A program made the position numbers and the translations under genes. A stretch of DNA of 64,000 bases from Streptomyces sp. MH60 (GTDB lineage Bacteria; Actinomycetota; Actinomycetes; Streptomycetales; Streptomycetaceae): positions 1-64,000 of the forward strand of contig NZ_MULI01000012.1 in NCBI RefSeq assembly GCF_002939385.1. The letters run 5' to 3'. Positions 46,079 to 55,798 of this stretch are shown here, one piece after another. Every line of letters begins with the position of its first letter. The first letter of the stretch is position 1. The notes under the pieces are model-generated. The model was given only the letters and a program-made list of their open reading frames with translations, did no database searches and was not told where the DNA came from.

Positions 46079-46315
46079 TTAATCGCTCCTCAGAGCGGTC
46101 AGGCAGTAAGGGGAACTTCCCCTCCCTGTCCTTCCGCAGCTTAGTCCCGCAAGCGGGGACCGCTCATTCCAACTGCCGACACCGTCGATGGCCTCCTGAC
46201 CCCTGACGCCGACATCTGCCACAACCCGATGGTGCGAGACGATGTTCCCGCAGGCCAGGCACTTACCCCACTCGCCAGTACGCCGATGGCGAACGCGAGA
46301 CGGCCCGATCTGCAT
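46079..46315 (-). CDS. Possible small CxxC protein or upstream ORF before clpC
   Basis: A 78-codon frame, [23 protein letters not shown]..., begins after a strong GGAGGGGG site and ends two bases before the clpC ATG. It has one CxxC (CLACG) and HH. The stop near the clpC start suggests translational coupling if transcribed together. The 414-bp spacer holds no other gene on the minus strand. Coding preference is not fully typical, so this is tentative. Confidence 0.35.
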   Translation of the reverse strand: MQIGPSRVRHRRTGEWGKCLACGNIVSHHRVVADVGVRGQEAIDGVGSWNERSPLAGLSCGRTGRGSSPYCLTALRSD

Positions 46316-46490
46316 GTCGCCCCCTCCCACTAGGGATGTCTTACCCGCTGGGACGGACACTCCATGCCGCGCACACCGGTTCCCTCCGCTACGGGCGAAC
46401 AACCTTGCGCCTCCCCGCACCCCCGCACGCCCCCTCTTGCCGCCCTCATCCAGCACTCTGTGCATTCGGATTGCCACCCAGCGTAACCCG

Positions 46491-47219
46491 ATGGCTCTTC
46501 GGACGGTTGCACTTGGCATGGTTGGCGCCTCGCACCCGGTCCCCGTCGCTCCCGCGTCCCCCGTCGTGCCGTCGCCCCGCCGGCCCACCGAGAGCGGCGG
46601 CTCGGCACAGGAGCGGGTGCGGTGCTGGTACGAGAGCGCGCTCGGGTGGCCGACGGCGCCCGGGGAGCCGGTGCGGCTGCGCACGGGCGTCCGCTTCGAC
46701 GTCCTCGACGTGCCGGCCGGCGCGGGGTACGCGACGCTGGAGCGGCTGGACCGGCCGGTGTGCGCCGACCGGACCGGACAGGCGGGTGCGGGCTCGCCGG
46801 TGCCGGGGTTCCCGGTGGCCGTCCGGGGCGGGCGGATGCTGCTGCTCGTGGCGGCGGGTGCCGCGGAGGAGCTGCCCGGGCTGCTGGAGTGGCTGGAGTG
46901 GGGTTCACTGGCGCTCGACCTGACGGCGGTCGGAGCGGGCGGCCTCGTGGACGCGCCCCAGGTCCCGGAATCCGGCCCGGCCGGGCTGCCGCCGCGTCCC
47001 CCGGAGCGCGACGGCCTGCGCGGGGCCGCCGTATGGCTGCGACCCCCGGAGCCGGGACGCGAGGTGGAGTCCTCGCTGCCGGCGCTGTCGGTCCCCGGAC
47101 GTACCGGGACCGCCCTCGATCTCGCCCGGCTGGTCCACACACTGGCCACGCAGTGCCACCGCGTCCGGCTCACCGCGAGCGGCCCGCCGCGGACGCGGCC
47201 CGTGGCACGGGTCGGGTGA
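46491..47219 (+). CDS. Hypothetical protein, 242 residues
   Basis: A soluble protein beginning near ALRTVALGMVG. It carries WYESALGWPTAPGEPVRLRTGVRFDVLDVPA, a segment I recall from actinobacterial proteins with primase/polymerase-like N-termini, but the match is weak. The C-terminal part is low-complexity and Pro/Arg-rich. The gene is divergent from clpC and ends tail-to-tail with lsr2 with no gap. I cannot name a function. Confidence 0.55.
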   Translation: MALRTVALGMVGASHPVPVAPASPVVPSPRRPTESGGSAQERVRCWYESALGWPTAPGEPVRLRTGVRFDVLDVPAGAGYATLERLDRPVCADRTGQAGAGSPVPGFPVAVRGGRMLLLVAAGAAEELPGLLEWLEWGSLALDLTAVGAGGLVDAPQVPESGPAGLPPRPPERDGLRGAAVWLRPPEPGREVESSLPALSVPGRTGTALDLARLVHTLATQCHRVRLTASGPPRTRPVARVG

Positions 47220-47555
47220 TCAGCCGTTGGCCTGCTCGTACGCCTCGCGGACCTTCGCGGGGACACGGCCGCGGTCGTTGACGTCCCAGCCGTTCTCCTT
47301 CGCCCAGGCGCGGATCGCCGCGGTGTCCTGGCTGCCGCCGGAAGCGGCGCGCGCCTTGCCGCGACCGCCCGAGGCACGGCCACCGGTACGGCGGCCACCC
47401 TTCAGGTACGGGTCGAGGAGACCGCGGAGCTTGTCCGCGTTGGCGGTGGTGAGGTCGATCTCGTAGGTCTTGCCGTCCAGTGCGAACGTCACGGTCTCGT
47501 CTGCCTCGCCGCCGTCGAGGTCATCGACAAGAAGGACCTGAACCTTCTGTGCCAC
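47220..47555 (-). CDS. lsr2: Nucleoid-associated protein Lsr2
   Basis: A 111-residue actinobacterial H-NS analogue that binds AT-rich DNA and silences horizontally acquired genes and biosynthetic clusters. The N-terminal dimerisation strand region is QKVQVLLVDDLDGGEADETVTF. The C-terminal DNA-binding domain has IRAWAKENGWDVNDRGRVPAKV, with the RGR AT-hook-like core. The GTG start is fixed by AAAGGAAA six bases upstream. The AT-richer 47556-47780 spacer upstream probably holds its promoter. Confidence 0.95.
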   Translation of the reverse strand: MAQKVQVLLVDDLDGGEADETVTFALDGKTYEIDLTTANADKLRGLLDPYLKGGRRTGGRASGGRGKARAASGGSQDTAAIRAWAKENGWDVNDRGRVPAKVREAYEQANG

Positions 47556-47809
47556 CGGATTTCCTTTCATCGATAACTTGAGGGCCGGGAGTCCGCCGGC
47601 GTCCGCCGTATCGCCGCCCCTTGTTATATGCAGTACTGCAGTACGCCGGAAAGCAAACCGCTTTTGCCGGAAAAACACAAACCCCCGGCGGAGACCGGTA
47701 GCCCGACTCCGGGCCGGAAACATGCGCGTTTCGGACATAGGGAACCCGTGAAGGGCAGGTCGGTGGAATAAACCTCGAAGGACCGTGGACGCCTGGCGCT
47801 GCCCGGCGA

Positions 47810-48319
47810 TCACAGATGCAGAAGCATCCGGCTGTTGCCCAAGGTGTTCGGTTTCACTCGTTCGAGCCCCAGGAACTCCGCAACACCCTCGTCATAGGAA
47901 CGCAGCAGCTCCGCGTACACATCGGTGTCGACCGGTGTCTCCCCGATCTCCACGAAGCCGTGCTTGCCGAAGAAGTCCACTTCGAAGGTCAGACAGAAAA
48001 CGCGGCGAACACCGAGCCAGCGCGCCGTGTCCAGCAACTTCTCCAGCAGCTTGTGGCCGACGCCCGCGCCCTTCAGACCGGGCTTCACGGCGAGAGTGCG
48101 CACTTCCGCGAGGTCTTCCCACATCACGTGCAGCGCGCCGCAGCCGACCACCTCGGCGTTGTCGTCCCGTTCCGCGACCCAGAACTCCTGGATGCTCTCG
48201 TAAAGCGTCACCATCGCTTTGTCGAGCAGGATGCGGTCACGGACGTACGCGTCGAGGAGCCGGCGTACGTCGGGGACATCGCTGGTGCGGGCCCGCCGGA
48301 CGCTGATGGCATTTGGCAT
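47810..48319 (-). CDS. argA: Amino-acid N-acetyltransferase (N-acetylglutamate synthase-like)
   Basis: A 169-residue GNAT enzyme of the short ArgA type seen in Mycobacterium tuberculosis, which acetylates glutamate or glutamine as the first step of arginine synthesis. Signatures: VRTLAVKPGLKGAGVGHKLLEKLL (acetyl-CoA loop) and FEVDFFGKHGFVEIG. The start MPNAISVRRAR is natural. It is isolated from other arg genes. The gene name follows the mycobacterial parallel and is less certain than the enzyme class. Confidence 0.75.
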   Translation of the reverse strand: MPNAISVRRARTSDVPDVRRLLDAYVRDRILLDKAMVTLYESIQEFWVAERDDNAEVVGCGALHVMWEDLAEVRTLAVKPGLKGAGVGHKLLEKLLDTARWLGVRRVFCLTFEVDFFGKHGFVEIGETPVDTDVYAELLRSYDEGVAEFLGLERVKPNTLGNSRMLLHL

Positions 48320-48328
48320 GGGGGGACG

Positions 48329-48739
48329 CTATCGCTCGCCGCCGTCCGGTACCGCGCCGGGTCCCGGCGCGGGGGTTTCCGGTCCCTGCACGATGCGGAT
48401 GGCGTCGGCGAGTGCCTGGCGCTGTTCCTCGCTCATCATGCCGAAGAAGGCGACGAGGGCCGCGGCCGGGTTGTCGCTCTGGGACCAGGCGTCGTTCATG
48501 AGGGCGGCGGCGTAGGCGGCGCGAGTGGAGACCGCCTCATATCGATAGGCCCGGCCTTCGGACTCGCGGCGCACCCAGCCCTTCTGATGGAGATTGTCCA
48601 AAACGGTCATCACGGTGGTGTAGGCGATGGACCGTTCCTGTTGGAGGTCTTCCAGGACTTCTCGAACGGTCAAGGGGCGGTTCCACTTCCACACCCTCGT
48701 CATGACCGCGTCTTCGAGTTCTCCCAATGGGCGAGGCAC
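48329..48739 (-). CDS. BlaI/MecI/CopY-family repressor
   Basis: A 136-residue winged-helix repressor. It has LGELEDAVMTRVWKWNRPLTVREVLEDL and IAYTTVMTVLDNLHQKGWVRRESEGRAYRYE, the penicillinase-repressor DNA-binding signature, and a C-terminal dimerisation helix. No BlaR-type sensor peptidase gene is adjacent. It ends nine bases upstream of the acetyltransferase gene, so they are probably co-transcribed. Confidence 0.9.
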   Translation of the reverse strand: MPRPLGELEDAVMTRVWKWNRPLTVREVLEDLQQERSIAYTTVMTVLDNLHQKGWVRRESEGRAYRYEAVSTRAAYAAALMNDAWSQSDNPAAALVAFFGMMSEEQRQALADAIRIVQGPETPAPGPGAVPDGGER

Positions 48740-48871
48740 GCTTCGAACGATAGTGGGAGATCGGGGCGATCGCGTGCCGACGTGCGCTTCCGCCGGAAAA
48801 CGGGCACGAAAGGGGCGTACGGCTCCTGGGTGGGAGCCGTACGGGGGGCGGGCCGTCGGGGTGTGCGCCGG

Positions 48872-49051
48872 TCAGGCCTTGGGCTGCGGGGACGCCTGCC
48901 GGGTGCCCTCCGCCCGCGCGAGGGCGGCATCGACGACCGCGTCCTCCTTGGCCTTGTTGGCGCCGCCCTGGGTCTTCACGATCACCCGGATCACGCCGAT
49001 GAAGAAGACGGCCATCACGGCCGGGGGCAGGAGCGCGGAGACGTAGTCCAT
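48872..49051 (-). CDS. Small single-pass membrane protein, 59 residues
   Basis: MDYVSALLPPAVMAVFFIGV begins a short frame with one hydrophobic helix (VMAVFFIGVIRVIV, about 12-25), then a charged, Ala/Lys/Glu-rich helical tail ending QASPQPKA. The codon pattern is strongly GC3. Streptomyces genomes carry similar short proteins annotated as hypothetical. It lies between the BlaI-type repressor and a hypothetical gene. The function is unknown. Confidence 0.7.
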   Translation of the reverse strand: MDYVSALLPPAVMAVFFIGVIRVIVKTQGGANKAKEDAVVDAALARAEGTRQASPQPKA

Positions 49052-49074
49052 GGGACCAGGGTAGCCAGGCGCCG

Positions 49075-49722
49075 TCAGCCGGCCGCGAGGTGGTGCCGGG
49101 AGCCAGGGGCGGGGGGCGTCGGCGGGGCGGGCTTGCGGCGGGGGAAGACCTCGCCGGGGGTGGGGACGGGGCGCTTTGGGGTGGCCGGGGCGGGCTGCGG
49201 GGAGGCCGGCTTCGGGGCGGGCTTCTGCGCGGGGTCCTGGTCCGGCTGCCGGCCGCCGGGGAGGGCGTGGAGGCGGGTGCGCGCGGCGGGGAGCGTGACT
49301 GTGGCCGTCGTGGCCGTCGTGGCCGTCGTGGACGTCCTCGTGGCCGCGGTGGGCGTCTCGGGGCTGCAGCGGGCCAGGAGGGCGGCCGCGGCGGGGTTGC
49401 CGCGCAGGGCGCCCAGGGCGGCGAGGTCGTCCGCGCCGGGGCGGTGACCGGCGCCCAGCGCCTCGTCCAGGAGCGTGAGGTAGCCGGTGGCGGTGCCGGG
49501 GAGGGCGGCGCGGTACCGGGCCAGGTCGGCCACCAGGAAGGCGCGCAGTCTGGCCCCCTCCCGCAGCGCCTCGTCGAGCGACTCTGCGAGTTGGAGGCAG
49601 TCCAGGACCTCCTGGTCCGAGGCCGGGCTGGGGTTCAGGGCGAGGGCGAGGGCTCGCCGGAGCACGCGCAGCTCCTGAGCACCGAACGCCATGCCGCCGC
49701 GGGGTCCGTAGGGCGTGGGCAT
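49075..49722 (-). CDS. Hypothetical protein, Pro/Ala-rich tail
   Basis: 215 residues. The first 120 are helical and leucine-rich (ELRVLRRALALALNPSPASDQEVLDCLQLAESL), the rest a Pro/Thr/Ala low-complexity tail (TTATTATTATVT repeats and a KPAPKPAS run). The DNA has GTCGTGGCC repeats at 49310-49335. It is soluble, without signal or membrane helix. I do not recognise a family. The C-terminal tail may be disordered. Confidence 0.65.
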   Translation of the reverse strand: MPTPYGPRGGMAFGAQELRVLRRALALALNPSPASDQEVLDCLQLAESLDEALREGARLRAFLVADLARYRAALPGTATGYLTLLDEALGAGHRPGADDLAALGALRGNPAAAALLARCSPETPTAATRTSTTATTATTATVTLPAARTRLHALPGGRQPDQDPAQKPAPKPASPQPAPATPKRPVPTPGEVFPRRKPAPPTPPAPGSRHHLAAG

Positions 49723-49870
49723 GCGGCGACGATACGCGCTAATCAGACAAACCCCGCATAGGGGGCATAGGTGTGGCGTGCGCGCCCACCCGGATGCGGG
49801 TGCCTGCGGCGCCTGTGCGGGTTTGGTGGGGGTCCGTGCAGCGCCTCGGGTTGGTGCGGCTGCGGGCAGT

Positions 49871-49920
49871 CGTGCCTCCCCCAGTGCCTGAACGGCCTGG
49901 GAGGTCCCCCAGGCGGCACG
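49871..49920. repeat. Intergenic palindromic repeat (CCTCCCCCAG/CTGGGAGG type)
   Basis: An outer stem CGTGCC/GGCACG encloses CCTCCC-CCAG and CTGG-GAGG arms. I recall elements of this sequence as frequent in Streptomyces intergenic regions. It lies in the 266-bp spacer downstream of coaX and upstream of the hypothetical gene, and could end the coaX transcript. Confidence 0.45.
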
Positions 49921-49988
49921 GGTGGGCGCGGCGGCACCCCGCTACGTCGGGCCGCGCTCCCCCGACCCCGCACCCACCCCGGGCGCAC

Positions 49989-50786
49989 CTACATGCGGGA
50001 CACGTTCCGCTCGTACACCAGCCGCAGCCCCATCAGCGTCAGCCACGGCTCGTGCTCGTCGATGACCGAGGACTCGCCCAGCACCATCGGCGCCAGGCCG
50101 CCCGTCGCGATGACCGTCACGTCGTCCGGGTCGTCGGCCAGCTCGCGGGCCATGCGGTTGACGACGCCGTCGACCTGGCCGGCGAAGCCGTACACGATGC
50201 CGGACTGCATCGCCTCGACCGTGTTCTTGCCGATCACGCTCCGCGGCCGGGCCACCTCGATCTTGCGGAGCTGGGCGCCCTTGACGCCGAGCGCCTCGAC
50301 CGAGATCTCGATGCCGGGGGCGATGACGCCGCCGATGTACTCCCCGCGCGCGCTGACCGCGTCGAACGTCGTCGCCGTGCCGAAGTCCACGACGATCGCC
50401 GGGCCGCCGTACAGCTCGACCGCGGCGACCGCGTTGATGATGCGGTCGGCGCCGACCTCCTTGGGGTGGTCGGTGAGGATCGGGACGCCGGTCTTGACGC
50501 CCGGTTCGACCAGGACCGCGGGGACGTCGCCGTAGTAGCGGCGGGTGACCTCGCGCAGTTCGTGCAGGACGGAGGGGACCGTCGCGCAGATGGCGATGCC
50601 GTCGATGCCGTCGCCCAGTTCGTCGCCGAGCAGCGGGTGCATGCCCATCAGGCCCTGGAGGAGGACCGCCAGCTCGTCGGCCGTGCGGCGCGAGTCCGTG
50701 GAGATGCGCCAGTGCTCGACGATGTCCTCGCCGTCGAAGAGGCCGAGGACGGTGTGCGTGTTGCCTACGTCGATCGTCAGCAGCAT
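49989..50786 (-). CDS. coaX: Type III pantothenate kinase
   Basis: A 265-residue ASKHA kinase that phosphorylates pantothenate in the first step of CoA synthesis. Motifs: MLLTIDVGNTHTVLGLF (phosphate loop), KEVGADRIINAVAA, and VVDFGTATTFDAVS. It is the last gene of the panC-nadB-nadC-coaX operon, five bases downstream of nadC. The close link puts CoA and NAD synthesis under one promoter. Confidence 0.94.
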   Translation of the reverse strand: MLLTIDVGNTHTVLGLFDGEDIVEHWRISTDSRRTADELAVLLQGLMGMHPLLGDELGDGIDGIAICATVPSVLHELREVTRRYYGDVPAVLVEPGVKTGVPILTDHPKEVGADRIINAVAAVELYGGPAIVVDFGTATTFDAVSARGEYIGGVIAPGIEISVEALGVKGAQLRKIEVARPRSVIGKNTVEAMQSGIVYGFAGQVDGVVNRMARELADDPDDVTVIATGGLAPMVLGESSVIDEHEPWLTLMGLRLVYERNVSRM

Positions 50787-50791
50787 GGGGT

Positions 50792-51790
50792 CTACTCCGC
50801 CGCTCGCAGGTCCAGGCCGATGTCCAGGATCGGGGAGCTGTGGGTGAGGGCGCCCACGGCCAGGTAGTCGACGCCGGTGGCCGCGTAGGCCTTGGCGTTG
50901 GTGAGGGTCAGGCGGCCCGAGGCCTCCAGCGCGGCTCGGCCGGCGACCAGGGCGACCGCCTCCTCGCACTCGTCCGGGGTGAAGTTGTCCAGGAGGATCA
51001 GGTCGGCGCCCGCGTCCAGGACCTCGCGGAGCTGGTGCAGGGTGTCGACCTCGACCTCGATGGGCACGTCGGGGAAGCTCTCGCGCACGGCGTTGAAGGC
51101 CTCGGCGACGCCGCCCGCGGCGACCACGTGGTTGTCCTTGACGAGGGCCGCGTCCGAGAGGGACATGCGGTGGTTGACGCCGCCGCCGCAGCGGACCGCG
51201 AACTTCTCCAGGCCGCGCAGCCCGGGGGTGGTCTTGCGGGTGTCGCGGACCCTGGTCTTCGTGCCGTCCAGGGCGTCCGCCCACGCGCGCGTGGCCGACG
51301 CGATGCCCGACATGCGGCACAGGAGGTTCAGCGCGCTGCGTTCGGCGGTCAGGAGGTCGCGGGTGCGGGTGGTGACGGACAGGAGCTTCTGGCCCTCCTC
51401 CACGCGGTCGCCGTCCTCGACGTGGCGCTCCACCTCGAACTCGTCCGTGCAGACGATCGACAGCACCGCCTCGGCGACCCTGAGACCGGCCACGACGCCC
51501 GCCTCGCGCGCGGTGAAGTCGGCGGTCGCCACGGCGTCCTCGGGGATGGTCGCGACGGTCGTCACGTCCACGCCGCCCGCCAGGTCCTCCTGGATGGCGA
51601 CGTTCGCGATGTCCTCGACCTCGACCGGGTCGAGTCCGGAGTCCAGCAGGAGCGCCGCGAGGGCCGGGTCGAGGCCGCACTCCATGTAGGTGTCTTCTTC
51701 GGTGTCCGCACCGCAGGCGCAGCCGTCGCCGCAGCCTCCGCCGGAGGCGAGGGGGAGTTCGGAGGGGTCGGAGGGGTTCACTGCTGTCAC
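50792..51790 (-). CDS. nadC: Nicotinate-nucleotide pyrophosphorylase (quinolinate phosphoribosyltransferase)
   Basis: A 332-residue enzyme that makes nicotinate mononucleotide from quinolinate and PRPP. Motifs: DVTTVATIPEDA, RDTRKTTPGLRGLEKFAVRCGGGVNHR and VEVEVDTLHQLREVLDAGADLILLDNFTPDE. The first 37 residues are an odd Gly/Cys-rich extension (GGGCGDGCACGADTEEDTYMECG) with four Cys, absent from E. coli NadC. The GTG start overlaps the nadB stop (GTGA), but an internal Met after the Cys region is possible. Confidence 0.93.
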   Translation of the reverse strand: MTAVNPSDPSELPLASGGGCGDGCACGADTEEDTYMECGLDPALAALLLDSGLDPVEVEDIANVAIQEDLAGGVDVTTVATIPEDAVATADFTAREAGVVAGLRVAEAVLSIVCTDEFEVERHVEDGDRVEEGQKLLSVTTRTRDLLTAERSALNLLCRMSGIASATRAWADALDGTKTRVRDTRKTTPGLRGLEKFAVRCGGGVNHRMSLSDAALVKDNHVVAAGGVAEAFNAVRESFPDVPIEVEVDTLHQLREVLDAGADLILLDNFTPDECEEAVALVAGRAALEASGRLTLTNAKAYAATGVDYLAVGALTHSSPILDIGLDLRAAE

Positions 51791-53520
51791 TGCTCCTGGG
51801 GACGGTGCGTCGGCTGGGCGCCGTGGACGGTAGGGGGGAATTCTGGCGTGTCCGTGGTGTGCACGGCGAGGGTGCGGTCCGGGTTCAGCCGTACGACGAT
51901 GTGGCGGCGCCACGTCGTGTCGTCGCGGTCCGCGTGGTCCTCGCGCCAGTGGCAGCCGCGGGTCTCCTCGCGCCGAGCCGCCGCGGCCACCAGGACCCGG
52001 GCCACGCACAGGAGGTTGGTGGCCTCCCAGGTGTCGACGCCCGGCTCGGACGTCTTGCCGTTCTCGTGCAGGGCCTCGCGGGCCTCGGTGTGCAGGCCGT
52101 GCAGCAGGTCGGCCGCGCGCGTGAGGGAACCGGCCGAGCGCAGGATGCCGGCGCCCTCCGTCATGATCCGCTGGATGGTGAGGCGGGCCTCGGGCGGGAG
52201 GAGGGGGTGTTCCGGGTGGTACGGGTGCGGGAGGGGGGCGGGTACGCGCGCGTGGAGGGTGCCGTCGGAGTGGCCGGCCGCTACGTCGGCGGCGATGCGT
52301 TCGGCGTAGACGAGACCTTCCAGGAGGGAGTTGGAGGCCAGGCGGTTGGCGCCGTGCACCCCGGTGCAGGCGACCTCGCCGCACGCGTACAGGCCGGGGA
52401 CCGTCGTACGGCCGTGGTCGTCGGTACGGACGCCGCCCGAGGCGTGGTGGGCGGCCGGCGCGACGGGGATCGGCTCGGTGACCGGGTCGATGCCGTGGGC
52501 ACGGCAGGCGGCGAGGATCGTCGGGAAGCGGCGCTCCCACATGTCGGCGCCGAAGTGGCGCGCGTCCAGGTACACGTGCTCGGTGCCCTGCTCCTGCATG
52601 CGGCGCGTGATGCCCTTGGCGACGACGTCGCGGGGGGCGAGTTCGGCGAGTTCGTGCTGTCCCAGCATGAAGCGCACGCCGTCCGCGTCCACCAGGTGGG
52701 CGCCCTCGCCGCGCACCGCCTCGGAGACCAGGGGCTGCTGGCCCTCGGCGTCCGGGCCCAGGAAGAGGACCGTGGGGTGGAACTGCACGAACTCGAGGTC
52801 GCTGACCTCGGCGCCCGCGCGCAGGGCGAGGGCCACGCCGTCGCCCGTGGAGACGGCGGGGTTCGTGGTCGCCGAGAAGACCTGGCCCATGCCGCCGGTG
52901 GCGAGGACGACCGCGGGGGCGTGGACCGCCCCGACGCCGTCGTGCTGGCCCTCGCCCATGACGTGCAGGGTGACGCCGGCGGTGCGGCCGTCGGTGTCCG
53001 TGAGGAGGTCGAGGACGAGGGCGTTCTCGATCGTGCGCAGCCCGCGCGCGCGTACCGCCTCCACCAGGGCGCGGGAGATCTCGGCGCCGGTGGCGTCGCC
53101 GCCCGCGTGGGCGATGCGGCGGCGGTGGTGGCCGCCCTCGCGGGTGAGCGCCAGGCCGCCCTCGGTGGACTCGTCGAAGTGCGCACCGGTCTCGATGAGC
53201 CGGCGTACGGCGTCGGGGCCCTCGGTGACCAGGATGCGGACCGCTTCCGCGTCGCACAGACCGGCGCCGGCGACCAGGGTGTCGTCCAGGTGCTGCTCGG
53301 GGGTGTCGCCCTCGCCGAGGGCCGCGGCGACGCCGCCCTGCGCCCAGCGGGTGGAGCCGTCGTCCAGGCGGGCCTTGGTGACGACGACGGTCCGCAGACC
53401 GGCGGCCTCGCAGCGCAGGGCCGCGGTGAGGCCCGCGACGCCGGAGCCGACGACCACCACGTCGGCGGCGATGGCCCAGCCGGGCGCGGGGGCGTGCAGT
53501 CGTATGCCTGTGCTGGTCAC
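51787..53520 (-). CDS. nadB: L-aspartate oxidase
   Basis: A 577-residue flavoenzyme of NAD synthesis that oxidises aspartate to iminoaspartate. FAD motif [21 protein letters not shown], substrate-loop [30 protein letters not shown], and later [28 protein letters not shown] start overlaps the panC stop. No nadA (quinolinate synthase) is in this window; it must lie elsewhere. Confidence 0.95.
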   Translation of the reverse strand: MTSTGIRLHAPAPGWAIAADVVVVGSGVAGLTAALRCEAAGLRTVVVTKARLDDGSTRWAQGGVAAALGEGDTPEQHLDDTLVAGAGLCDAEAVRILVTEGPDAVRRLIETGAHFDESTEGGLALTREGGHHRRRIAHAGGDATGAEISRALVEAVRARGLRTIENALVLDLLTDTDGRTAGVTLHVMGEGQHDGVGAVHAPAVVLATGGMGQVFSATTNPAVSTGDGVALALRAGAEVSDLEFVQFHPTVLFLGPDAEGQQPLVSEAVRGEGAHLVDADGVRFMLGQHELAELAPRDVVAKGITRRMQEQGTEHVYLDARHFGADMWERRFPTILAACRAHGIDPVTEPIPVAPAAHHASGGVRTDDHGRTTVPGLYACGEVACTGVHGANRLASNSLLEGLVYAERIAADVAAGHSDGTLHARVPAPLPHPYHPEHPLLPPEARLTIQRIMTEGAGILRSAGSLTRAADLLHGLHTEAREALHENGKTSEPGVDTWEATNLLCVARVLVAAAARREETRGCHWREDHADRDDTTWRRHIVVRLNPDRTLAVHTTDTPEFPPTVHGAQPTHRPQEQ

Positions 53521-54527
53521 GAGGCGGCTCCGAGGGATCCGAAGGTGAGGTGGACGTTGTCGATCAGGCGGGTCGCGCCGACCCGGGCGGCGACGGCGAG
53601 AACGGCCTCGCCGGTGTGGTCGTCGCCGATCTCGGTGAAGTCGGCGGGGTCGACCAGGGCGAGGTAGTCCAGCTCCAGGGGCGGGGTGGCGCGGGCGGCG
53701 TCGTCCAGCACCAGGCGGGCGGCGTCCCGGACGGCCGTGGCGCTGCCGGGCGCGGACGTGGCGACGGCGTGCGCGTCGGCCGCCGCGCGGGACTCGCCCA
53801 GGGCGCCCAGCGCCTCGGCGCGTGCCCGGGTGGCGGGTACTTCGCGGGCCCGCGCGCGGAGCGCCTCCTGGGCGGCGTGCCGGTCCTGGCCGGCGAAGAG
53901 CGCCTGCGAGAGGGCGAGGGCGGTACGGCGTTCCGCCGTCGAGAGGTAGCGGTTGCGGCTGGACAGGGCCAGGCCGTCCTCCTCGCGCACGGTGGGGACG
54001 CCGACGATCTCCACGCCGAAGTTCAGGTCGCGGACCATGCGGCGGATCAGCGCGAGCTGCTGCGCGTCCTTCCGGCCGTACAGGGCGAGGTCGGGGCGGG
54101 TGAGGTGGAGCAGCTTGGCGACGACGGTGAGCATGCCGTCGAAGTGGCCGGGGCGGGAGGCACCCTCCAGGCGTTCTCCCATGGGTCCTGCGGTGATGCG
54201 CACCTGGGGCTCACCGCCCGGGTAGACCTCGTCGACCGCGGGGGCGAAGACGGCGTCGGCGCCCGCCCGCCCGGCGATCGCCAGGTCGGCGTCCAGGGTG
54301 CGCGGGTAGCGGTCGAGGTCCTCGCCGGCGCCGAACTGGAGGGGGTTCACGAAGACCGTGACGACGACCTCGCCGTCGGGGCCCGCGAGGTCGCGCGCCG
54401 TGCGGATCAGGGTGGCGTGGCCCTCGTGCAGGGCGCCCATGGTCATCACGACGGCCCGGCGGCCGTGCCGTACGCGCGCGTGCAGCTCGTCGGCGGTGCG
54501 GAGCAGGTCGGGCGGGGTGGTGGTCAT
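53517..54527 (-). CDS. panC: Pantothenate synthetase
   Basis: A 336-residue ligase that joins pantoate and beta-alanine. The adenylation motif is [68 protein letters not shown] is the conserved core. The length exceeds the about 285 of E. coli; the extra residues are in the Ala/Arg-rich C-terminal part. Its ATG overlaps the stop of the upstream oxidoreductase-like gene. Confidence 0.95.
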   Translation of the reverse strand: MTTTPPDLLRTADELHARVRHGRRAVVMTMGALHEGHATLIRTARDLAGPDGEVVVTVFVNPLQFGAGEDLDRYPRTLDADLAIAGRAGADAVFAPAVDEVYPGGEPQVRITAGPMGERLEGASRPGHFDGMLTVVAKLLHLTRPDLALYGRKDAQQLALIRRMVRDLNFGVEIVGVPTVREEDGLALSSRNRYLSTAERRTALALSQALFAGQDRHAAQEALRARAREVPATRARAEALGALGESRAAADAHAVATSAPGSATAVRDAARLVLDDAARATPPLELDYLALVDPADFTEIGDDHTGEAVLAVAARVGATRLIDNVHLTFGSLGAAS

Positions 54528-55597
54528 CGGGCGCCTCCGTCGGTGCCTTCGGGGCCCTCGGGGCCGGGGGGTCCGTCGGGGCCGTCGAGGCCGGGGGTTT
54601 CGTCGGGGCCGGGCTTTCCGTCCGGGCCCTGCCCGGAGGTGGCTCCGGTGCCGTCGGCGCCGCTGGTGGCTCCCGTGGCTCCCGTGGCTCCCGTGGCTCC
54701 GTCGGCGAGTACCCCGAGCAGGTCCTCGGCGAGTTCGGCCTTCAGCAGCCCGTGGTCCAGGGCGCGGTCGGCGGTCGCGCGGGCCATCGCCAGGTAGCCG
54801 GCGACGGCCTGGGGGGCGTGTGCGCGCAGCTCCACGATGTGCGCGGCGACCGTGCCCGCGTCCCCGCGCGCGACGGGGCCGGTGAGGGCCGCGTCGCCGG
54901 AGCGCAGGGCGTTGTCGAGGGAGGCGCCGAGCAGCGGGCCGAGCATCCGGTCGGGGGCCGCCACGCCGGCCGTGCGCAGCAGCTCCATGGACTGGGCGAC
55001 CAGGGTGATCAGGTGGTTGGAGCCCAGGGCCAGCGCCGCGTGGTAGAGCGGGCGCCGGTCCTCGGCGATCCACTCCGGCTCGCCGCCCATCTCGATGACC
55101 AGGGCCTCGGCGGCCAGCCGCAGCTCCTCGGGCGCGGTGACGCCGAAGGAGCAGCCGGCCAGGCGCTGGACGTCCACCGGGGTGCCGGTGAAGGTCATCG
55201 CCGGGTGCAGGGCCAGCGGCAGGGCGCCGGCGCGCAGCGCGGGGTCCAGGACCCTCGCGCCGTACCGCCCGGAGGTATGCACCAGCAGCTGGCCCGGACG
55301 GACCGCTCCGGTCTCGGCGAGCCCGGTCACCAGGCCGGGCAGGGCGTCGTCGGGGACGGTCAGCAGGACCAGTTCGGCGCGCTGGAGGACCTCCGCGGGC
55401 GTCGTGAGCGGCACGTCGGGGAGGAGGGCGGCGGCACGCCTCCTGGAGGCGTCGGAGACTCCGGAGACGGCCACCGGGCGGTGCCCGGCGAGCTGGAGGG
55501 ACGCGGCCAGCGCGGGGCCCACCCGTCCGGCGCCGACGACGCCTACGGTGAGCCGCGCGGGGCGGTCCTTGGGGTCTGGCTGTGGGGTTGTGTTCAC
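54524..55597 (-). CDS. Rossmann-fold DUF2520 oxidoreductase with collagen-like tail
   Basis: 357 residues. The NAD(P)-binding motif is [17 protein letters not shown] near residues 18-34; [11 protein letters not shown] and the helical C-terminal DUF2520 domain follow (about 160-290). It resembles ketopantoate reductases of the PanG type, and its coupling to panC by ATGA overlap fits a pantoate-forming step, though this is inference. The last 60 residues are a Gly-X-Y-like tail ([19 protein letters not shown]). The 9-bp repeat GGCTCCCGT occurs in the tail. Confidence 0.8.
   Translation of the reverse strand: MNTTPQPDPKDRPARLTVGVVGAGRVGPALAASLQLAGHRPVAVSGVSDASRRRAAALLPDVPLTTPAEVLQRAELVLLTVPDDALPGLVTGLAETGAVRPGQLLVHTSGRYGARVLDPALRAGALPLALHPAMTFTGTPVDVQRLAGCSFGVTAPEELRLAAEALVIEMGGEPEWIAEDRRPLYHAALALGSNHLITLVAQSMELLRTAGVAAPDRMLGPLLGASLDNALRSGDAALTGPVARGDAGTVAAHIVELRAHAPQAVAGYLAMARATADRALDHGLLKAELAEDLLGVLADGATGATGATGATSGADGTGATSGQGPDGKPGPDETPGLDGPDGPPGPEGPEGTDGGAR
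54668..54703 (-). repeat. 9-bp tandem repeat (GGCTCCCGT) in the DUF2520 gene
   Basis: Three perfect copies and one partial copy of GGCTCCCGT, encoding GAT-type triplets (GATGATGATGAT). Its number may vary between strains, since tandem repeats of this length tend to slip. Confidence 0.8.
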
Positions 55598-55798
55598 GCG
55601 ACGACGGCCTTCCCGTTCCAGTCCGCTCGGGGTACCGGACGATTTCTCGTCATGTTAACGCGATCGGTCCGGACGACGTCCGTTTGTCCACAGGCTGTGG
55701 GTTTCCGTGCGGTGCCGGGGCGCACACCGCGGCCGCGGGTCGGAGCCGGTGGAGAAACCCGGGTGTCCGGCGGGCGGTCCGCGCGACATGATCCCGGC

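Noticed and set aside
54640..54703. CRISPR-like short repeats
   Set aside because: They are 9-bp tandem repeats inside a coding region without spacers.
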